Positions 6,352 through 9,924 of a stretch of DNA of 9,924 nucleotides are shown in pieces (the stretch's first letter is position 1; the number at the start of each line of letters is the position of its first letter). Source of the DNA: an uncultured Arcobacter sp. (GTDB taxonomy: Bacteria > Campylobacterota > Campylobacteria > Campylobacterales > Arcobacteraceae); assembly GCA_913054415.1 (NCBI GenBank), contig CAJXII010000050.1, positions 1-9,924 on the forward strand, in the 5' to 3' direction. The position numbers and the translations under genes were made by a program. The notes beneath the pieces are model-generated. The model was not told the origin of the DNA, did no database searches, and saw nothing but the letters and a program-made list of their open reading frames with translations.

Positions 6352-6927
6352 ATGAAACCTAAAATTCTTCTAATCGGTGGTGGTGGACATTGCAAAAGTG
6401 TCATAGATATAATTGAGAATGAAGATAAATATTCAATAGCAGGAATCATAGATAAAAAAGAGCTAATAGGAACAAAAGTATTAAATTATACAATAATAGG
6501 TTGTGATGATGATTTAGAACAACTCTTTTTAAAATATAAATATGCTATTGTTACTATTGGACATATCAAAACAAATCAACTAAGGGTAAAACTTTTTAAT
6601 ACTTTACAAAATATAGGATATACTATACCTACTATAATATCACCTCTTGCTTATGTTTCAAAATATGCCTTTATAGATAAAGGAACTGTTATTCATCATC
6701 AAGCTTTAATAAATGCAGATGCCAAAATAGGGAAAAATTGTATTATTAACTCTAAAGCTTTAATAGAGCATGATGTAGTTATAGAAGATAATTGTCATAT
6801 CTCAACTGGAGCTATTATCAATGGTGGTGTAGTTGTATCTGAAAATACTTTTGTAGGTAGCAATGCAACAACTAAAGAGTATATTACAATTAATAAATTT
6901 ATAAAAGCAGGAAGTTTAGTAAAATGA
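6352..6927 (+). CDS. legH: Sugar O/N-acyltransferase, LegH/NeuD/PglD type
   Basis: An acetyl-CoA dependent acyltransferase that should N-acetylate the new 4-amino group of UDP-bacillosamine. The N-terminal half is a nucleotide-sugar binding Rossmann-like domain beginning LLIGGGGHCKSVID (about 6-19), nearly diagnostic for the PglD/NeuD family. From about residue 100 a left-handed beta-helix of hexapeptide repeats is visible, with coils such as AKIGKN, VVIEDN and VVVSEN. The likely catalytic base is His140 in ALIEHDVVIE, matching the conserved IEH of PglD, with His149 in NCHIS also conserved. At 191 residues it has the usual length. It starts immediately after the legC stop and overlaps neuB by four bases (ATGA). 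The position between aminotransferase and synthase genes fits acetylation at the nucleotide-sugar stage. Transfer of a different acyl group cannot be excluded. Confidence 0.92.
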   Translation: MKPKILLIGGGGHCKSVIDIIENEDKYSIAGIIDKKELIGTKVLNYTIIGCDDDLEQLFLKYKYAIVTIGHIKTNQLRVKLFNTLQNIGYTIPTIISPLAYVSKYAFIDKGTVIHHQALINADAKIGKNCIINSKALIEHDVVIEDNCHISTGAIINGGVVVSENTFVGSNATTKEYITINKFIKAGSLVK

Positions 6928-7925
6928 AACAAGTATTCATAATAGCAGAAGCAGGTGTAAATCATAATGGAAGTATAGAATTAGCAAAAAAGCTTATTGA
7001 TACTGCAGTAGAATCTGGAGCAGATGCAGTTAAATTTCAAACATTCAAAGCTTCTAATCTAGTCAGTAAAGATGCCAAAAAAGCTAATTATCAAATACAA
7101 AATATGGATGATAATGATAACTCTCAATATAATATGTTAAAAAAACTTGAACTTGATGTTGATACACATAAAGAGCTTATAAAATATTGTCAAAAAAAAA
7201 ATATAATATTTTTATCAACACCATTTGATAATGATAGTATTAAACTTTTAGATGAGTTAGGCTTAGAGATATTTAAAATTCCAAGTGGTGAGATAACAAA
7301 TTTGCCATATTTAAGACAAATTGGAGCTTTGAGAAAAAAAGTAATTCTCTCAACTGGTATGGCAAATATGAGTGAGATAGAAGATGCCTTAGATATTTTA
7401 ACAAAAGCTGGAACAAAAAAAGAGAATATCACAATTTTACATGCAAATACTATGTACCCAACCCCTTATAAAGATGTAAATCTAAAAGCTATGGTAACTA
7501 TTGGAAATACTTTTGATATACCTTATGGATATAGTGATCATACACTTGGTATTGAAGTAGATGTAGCAGCTGTTGCTCTAGGAGCTAGTGTAATTGAGAA
7601 ACATTTTACAATTGATAAAACTATGCCTGGACCTGATCATAAAGCATCACTAGAACCAGATGAATTAAAAGCTATGGTAAGTGCTATAAGGAATATTGAA
7701 ATTGCTTTAGGAGATGGTATAAAAAAACCAAGTCCAAGTGAAATACCAAATATTATAGTTGCAAGAAAAAGTATAGTTGCAAAAAAAGATATTAAAAAAG
7801 GTAAACTTTTTACTATTAATAATCTAACTACAAAAAGACCTGCTAATGGTATTAGCCCAATGTTATGGGATGATCTGATCGGACGAATAGCTAGTAAAGA
7901 TTATAAAGAAGATGAGTTGATATGA
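6924..7925 (+). CDS. neuB: N-acetylneuraminate/legionaminic acid synthase (NeuB/LegI)
   Basis: This enzyme condenses phosphoenolpyruvate with a six-carbon amino sugar to make a nine-carbon nonulosonic acid. In this context the substrate should be 2,4-diacetamido-2,4,6-trideoxymannose and the product N,N'-diacetyllegionaminic acid. The TIM-barrel part shows AEAGVNHNG (8-16), AVKFQTF (35-41), STPFD (98-102), KIPSGEI (118-124) and STGMA (143-147). The metal-binding histidines are probably His206 in YSDHTLG and His227 in EKHFTID, with GPDHKASLEP (236-245) closing the active site. The C-terminal SAF (antifreeze-like) domain spans about 280-333, and Arg305 in RPANGISP is the likely sugar-binding arginine donated to the partner subunit of the dimer. 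The ATG at 6924 overlaps the legH stop and has AGGAAG nine bases upstream. A ten-base A run lies at codons 90-93. Legionaminic rather than sialic acid is inferred from the neighbours. Confidence 0.95.
   Translation: MKQVFIIAEAGVNHNGSIELAKKLIDTAVESGADAVKFQTFKASNLVSKDAKKANYQIQNMDDNDNSQYNMLKKLELDVDTHKELIKYCQKKNIIFLSTPFDNDSIKLLDELGLEIFKIPSGEITNLPYLRQIGALRKKVILSTGMANMSEIEDALDILTKAGTKKENITILHANTMYPTPYKDVNLKAMVTIGNTFDIPYGYSDHTLGIEVDVAAVALGASVIEKHFTIDKTMPGPDHKASLEPDELKAMVSAIRNIEIALGDGIKKPSPSEIPNIIVARKSIVAKKDIKKGKLFTINNLTTKRPANGISPMLWDDLIGRIASKDYKEDELI
7192..7201 (+). repeat. A10 homopolymer inside neuB
   Basis: Ten consecutive A's encode part of Gln90-Lys91-Lys92-Asn93 in frame. It is the longest homopolymer I could find in the window. 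Loss or gain of one base would shift the frame before all the C-terminal catalytic residues of NeuB. Long A runs are prone to slippage during replication and transcription, so this is a possible on/off switch; lysine-rich codons in an AT-rich genome can also produce such runs by chance. Confidence 0.9.
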
Positions 7926-7926
7926 T

Positions 7927-7930
7927 GGAG
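7927..7930 (+). promoter_or_regulatory. Shine-Dalgarno site that decides the TTG start of the AlbA_2 gene
   Basis: GGAG two bases after the neuB stop, with seven bases to the TTG at 7938. The only in-frame codons between the preceding in-frame stop (7923-7925) and this TTG are TGG, AGT, GTA and AAT, so no other near start exists. The next in-frame ATG is beyond residue 80, inside the conserved domain. The nearby ATGs at 7922 and 7925 are in another frame that closes at once. Confidence 0.65.
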
Positions 7931-7937
7931 TGTAAAT

Positions 7938-9323
7938 TTGATAACTAAAAAAGAGTTACATAATTATATTATTAAAAATGAAAATCAATATACAGAGTTT
8001 AAAACCTCATTTGGTAAAGAGGTTATAGAATCTGTTGTAGCTTTCGCAAATAGTTATGGTGGATATATTTTTGTTGGAATAAAAGACAATGGCACTATAA
8101 ATGGAATTAATATAAATAATGAAACTTTAAAAGATTGGATCAATCAAATCAAAGTAAATACTCAACCAAATATCATAGTTGATATGCAAGATTTTGAAAT
8201 AGATAAAAAAATAGTTGTTGCTATAGAAATCAAAGAATATCCTATTAAACCAATAGCATATAAAAACAGATACTATAAAAGAGTAAAAAATTCAAACCAT
8301 CTTATGAGTTTAGATGAGATAGCAAATGAGCATTTAAAAAGTATAAACTCTAGTTGGGATTATTATATAGATGATAGACATGATTTTGATGATATATCAC
8401 AAGAAAATATCATCAAGTTTATCCAAAAAATTGAAAAAAATCTTAACAAAACTTTTAATGATGACCCACTAACAATACTAAAAAAGTATGAACTTATCAA
8501 AGAAGACAAACTAACATTTGGTGCTTACTTGCTCTTTACTTCAAATAATTCATCATTAACTGCTTTTAGCATAGGAAGATTTAAAGATGATATAACTATT
8601 ATAGATAATATAGATATAAATACTAATCTTTTTGAACAAATAGATAAAGCTATAGAGTTTATAAAAAAACATCTTATGACAGAATTTATTATCACAGGTG
8701 AGCCTCAAAGGACTGTAAAGTATGATTATCCACTTGAAGCTATAAGAGAGATAGTTATAAATATGATAGTTCATAGGGATTATAGAGATAGTGGAAACTC
8801 TATAATTAAAATATATGATGATAGGATAGAGTTTTTTAACCCTGGAAAACTTTATGATGATATTACTATAGAAAAACTTCAAAATGGTAATTACTCTTCA
8901 AGGACACGAAATAGAGCTATAGCAAAAGCCTTTAAAGAAGCTGGACTTATAGAACGATATGGCTCAGGAATAGTAAGAATAAAAGATGAATGCAAATTGC
9001 ATGGGGTAATTGAACCAAAATTTGAAGAATTTGTGCATGGTTTTAGAGTAACTTTATATAAAGAAAAATTAAATGAGCCTGTAAATGCACCTGTAAACGC
9101 ACCTGTAAACGCACCTGTAAACGCACCTGTAAATAGTTTTGGATTTGAGATACTGAAGCTAATTAAAGTAAATAATAAAATTTCTTATGATGAACTTGCT
9201 ATTAAATTTGATAAAAATAGAACAACAATTATGAGAAATATAAAAAAATTAAAAGAGCAAAATTATTTAAAAAGAGTTGGTAGTGATAAAAATGGATATT
9301 GGGAAATTTTAAATGCAAAATAG
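7938..9323 (+). CDS. AlbA_2 (Schlafen-type) / HATPase / winged-helix protein, putative DNA-binding regulator
   Basis: A 461-residue cytoplasmic protein of the family often labelled 'ATP-binding protein' or 'RecG-like transcriptional regulator'. Domains in order: an AlbA_2 nucleic-acid binding domain (about 14-135) with TEFK (19-22), AFANSYGGYIFVGIKDNG (35-52) and RYYKRVKNSN (111-120); a middle linker; a GHKL-type HATPase_c_4 domain (about 262-375) with EAIREIVINMIVHRDY (267-282), Asn275 as the likely magnesium ligand, and the GERYGSGI-like box ERYGSGI (339-345); a PVNA repeat linker (381-399); and a winged helix (about 403-457) whose recognition helix is probably NRTTIMRNIKKLKEQ. It has no known role in sugar synthesis, yet it lies between neuB and neuC, 12 bases after the first and overlapping the second by 11 bases. 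A sampled 60-base stretch (8581-8640) has only 9 G/C by hand count, lower than the housekeeping side (18 of 60 at 1741-1800), which weakly suggests a separate origin. Relatives occur in accessory and anti-phage loci, but no specific function can be given. Confidence 0.85.
   Translation: MITKKELHNYIIKNENQYTEFKTSFGKEVIESVVAFANSYGGYIFVGIKDNGTINGININNETLKDWINQIKVNTQPNIIVDMQDFEIDKKIVVAIEIKEYPIKPIAYKNRYYKRVKNSNHLMSLDEIANEHLKSINSSWDYYIDDRHDFDDISQENIIKFIQKIEKNLNKTFNDDPLTILKKYELIKEDKLTFGAYLLFTSNNSSLTAFSIGRFKDDITIIDNIDINTNLFEQIDKAIEFIKKHLMTEFIITGEPQRTVKYDYPLEAIREIVINMIVHRDYRDSGNSIIKIYDDRIEFFNPGKLYDDITIEKLQNGNYSSRTRNRAIAKAFKEAGLIERYGSGIVRIKDECKLHGVIEPKFEEFVHGFRVTLYKEKLNEPVNAPVNAPVNAPVNAPVNSFGFEILKLIKVNNKISYDELAIKFDKNRTTIMRNIKKLKEQNYLKRVGSDKNGYWEILNAK
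9078..9134 (+). repeat. In-frame 12-base tandem repeat encoding a PVNA linker
   Basis: Four full 12-base units of CCTGTAAAYGCA (Y is T in the first, C in the next three) are followed by a fifth partial unit, CCTGTAAAT. The three central copies are identical. Because the unit is a multiple of three, changes in copy number keep the frame and only lengthen or shorten the Pro-Val-Asn-Ala linker at residues 381-399 between the ATPase domain and the winged helix. Low-complexity linkers of this sort at this position are seen in other members of the family. Confidence 0.95.
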
Positions 9324-9897
9324 TAAACGAAAAATTTGTGTAGTAACTGGAACAAGAGCAGAGTATGGGTTACTTTATTGGTTATTAAAAGAGATTCAAA
9401 AAGATAAAACTTTAAAACTTCAACTTATAGTTACAGGTATGCATCTAAGCCCAGAGTTTGGTTTAACATATAAAGAGGTTGAAAAAGAGTTTAAGATTAC
9501 TAAAAAAATAAAACTTGCACTTAAAGATGATAGCTGTATAGGTATATCTAATGATATGGCAAAACTGCAACAAAAATTTACTAAAACTTTAAAAGATTTA
9601 ACACCAGATATTTTAGTAATTTTAGGTGATAGATGGGAGATGCTAAGTGTATCTATATCAGCTATGCTATGTAATATTCCAATAGCTCATATCCACGGAG
9701 GAGAAACTACACAAGGTGCTATTGATGAAGCTATTAGACATAGTATTACAAAAATGGCTCATCTGCATTTTACAGCAACAAATAAATATAAAAAACGAGT
9801 TATTCAACTAGGTGAAAATCCAAAAAGAGTTTTTAATGTTGGCGGAATGGGTGTAGAAAATATTAAAAGCTTAACTTTCGCACCTAAAACCAAGTAA
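9313..9897 (+). CDS. neuC: UDP-GlcNAc(diNAcBac) hydrolysing 2-epimerase NeuC/LegG, 3'-truncated, probable pseudogene
   Basis: The intact enzyme hydrolyses a UDP-2-acetamido sugar and inverts C2; here the expected product is 2,4-diacetamido-2,4,6-trideoxymannose for NeuB. The N-terminal Rossmann domain is well preserved: CVVTGTRAEYGLL (9-21), GDRWEM (105-110, Asp106, Glu109), HIHGGETTQGAIDEAIRHS (126-144, with Glu131 and His143), HLHFTAT (150-156), QLGENPKRVFNVGGMG (165-180). Homology stops around residue 187 and a short unrelated tail leads to TAA. Family members are about 370-390 residues, so the entire C-terminal UDP-binding domain is missing and activity is very unlikely. All three plus-strand frames close within 30 bases of 9870, so one frameshift does not explain it; an insertion or rearrangement does. 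The ATG lies 11 bases inside the preceding gene with GGGA eight bases upstream (9301-9304). Confidence 0.9.
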   Translation: MQNSKRKICVVTGTRAEYGLLYWLLKEIQKDKTLKLQLIVTGMHLSPEFGLTYKEVEKEFKITKKIKLALKDDSCIGISNDMAKLQQKFTKTLKDLTPDILVILGDRWEMLSVSISAMLCNIPIAHIHGGETTQGAIDEAIRHSITKMAHLHFTATNKYKKRVIQLGENPKRVFNVGGMGVENIKSLTFAPKTK

Positions 9898-9924
9898 TCT
9901 TTGAGTAATATCCCTTAATGTACC
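9871..9924 (-). CDS. Possible C-terminal end of a gene on an inserted element, entering from the right edge
   Basis: On the minus strand one frame is open from the right edge for 17 codons and ends with TAA at 9871-9873. The tail reads GTLRDITQRLLGFRCES, which looks like real protein. Its stop coincides with the point where NeuC homology ends, so this is probably the last part of a gene carried by inserted DNA, with a transposase the natural guess. I cannot name a family from 17 residues, and no inverted repeat or target duplication can be seen because only one end is present. GC content is no different from the flanking neuC sequence. Confidence 0.35.
   Translation of the reverse strand, partial: GTLRDITQRLLGFRCES

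Noticed and set aside
4025..7925. Cluster considered as a pseudaminic acid pathway
   Set aside because: The dehydratase is not of the PseB type with an active-site tyrosine, no PseG- or PseH-like gene is present, and a NeuC-type 2-epimerase and a NeuD-type acetyltransferase are, which fits legionaminic acid.
8556..8882. 108-codon open frame on the minus strand, rich in Ile and Tyr
   Set aside because: Antisense to the conserved ATPase domain of the AlbA_2 gene; composition is what reversed AT-rich codons produce, with no family features.
9078..9134. Tandem repeats considered as a CRISPR array or iteron cluster
   Set aside because: The units are 12 bases, directly adjacent with no spacers, and in frame within a clear coding sequence.
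9871..9897. Simple frameshift or stop mutation as the cause of neuC truncation
   Set aside because: The other two plus-strand frames also close within 20 bases and none resumes the expected NeuC sequence.
1..9924. Search for tRNA, rRNA and riboswitch elements
   Set aside because: Nothing recognisable by eye: the only intergenic gaps are under 80 bases and contain promoter-like AT-rich sequence only.

Overview
The window looks like chromosomal DNA of a low-GC member of the Campylobacterota (Epsilonproteobacteria), in the broad Arcobacter, Sulfurimonas or Campylobacter neighbourhood. This is inferred from the strongly AT-rich coding sequence, densely packed operons, T-rich promoters with TATAAT-like -10 boxes and no clear -35, the epsilon-style exonuclease VII motif RASTPSNAIEL, and a legionaminic-acid type sugar cluster. 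No rRNA, tRNA or CRISPR array was seen, and the genus cannot be fixed from sequence alone.

Left half (about 64-3947, minus strand). In transcription order this holds a TTG-started YmdB-type metallophosphoesterase, then after 79 bases with a good promoter candidate a tight four-gene run: a stand-alone ParA/MinD-type ATPase, an 82-residue coiled-coil protein ending in a glycine-zipper membrane helix, the menaquinone methyltransferase UbiE/MenG, and the exonuclease VII large subunit XseA. Spacings are 10, 9 and 6 bases, so they are probably co-transcribed. The end of xseA meets what may be the 3' tail of a convergent gene at the left edge.

Right half (4025-9897, plus strand). A divergent operon encodes a nonulosonic-acid pathway: a soluble NDP-HexNAc 4,6-dehydratase (LegB role), a PLP aminotransferase (LegC), a hexapeptide N-acetyltransferase (LegH/NeuD), a NeuB/LegI synthase, and the first half of a NeuC/LegG hydrolysing 2-epimerase. 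The first four genes overlap or abut. Together they would convert UDP-GlcNAc through UDP-4-keto-6-deoxy-GlcNAc, UDP-bacillosamine and UDP-diNAc-bacillosamine to 2,4-diacetamido-2,4,6-trideoxymannose, then condense it with phosphoenolpyruvate to N,N'-diacetyllegionaminic acid. A CMP-transferase (LegF/NeuA) and a glycosyltransferase are not in the window. Such sugars decorate flagellin, LPS or capsule in this phylum.

Two oddities mark the right side as an active accessory locus. A 461-residue AlbA_2/HATPase/winged-helix protein with an in-frame 12-base tandem repeat sits between neuB and neuC and overlaps neuC by 11 bases. neuC itself loses its whole C-terminal domain near 9871, where a different reading frame, open on the minus strand, enters from the right edge. 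This is best explained by insertion of a mobile element or another rearrangement. If no intact copy exists elsewhere, the legionaminic pathway is broken at the NeuC step.
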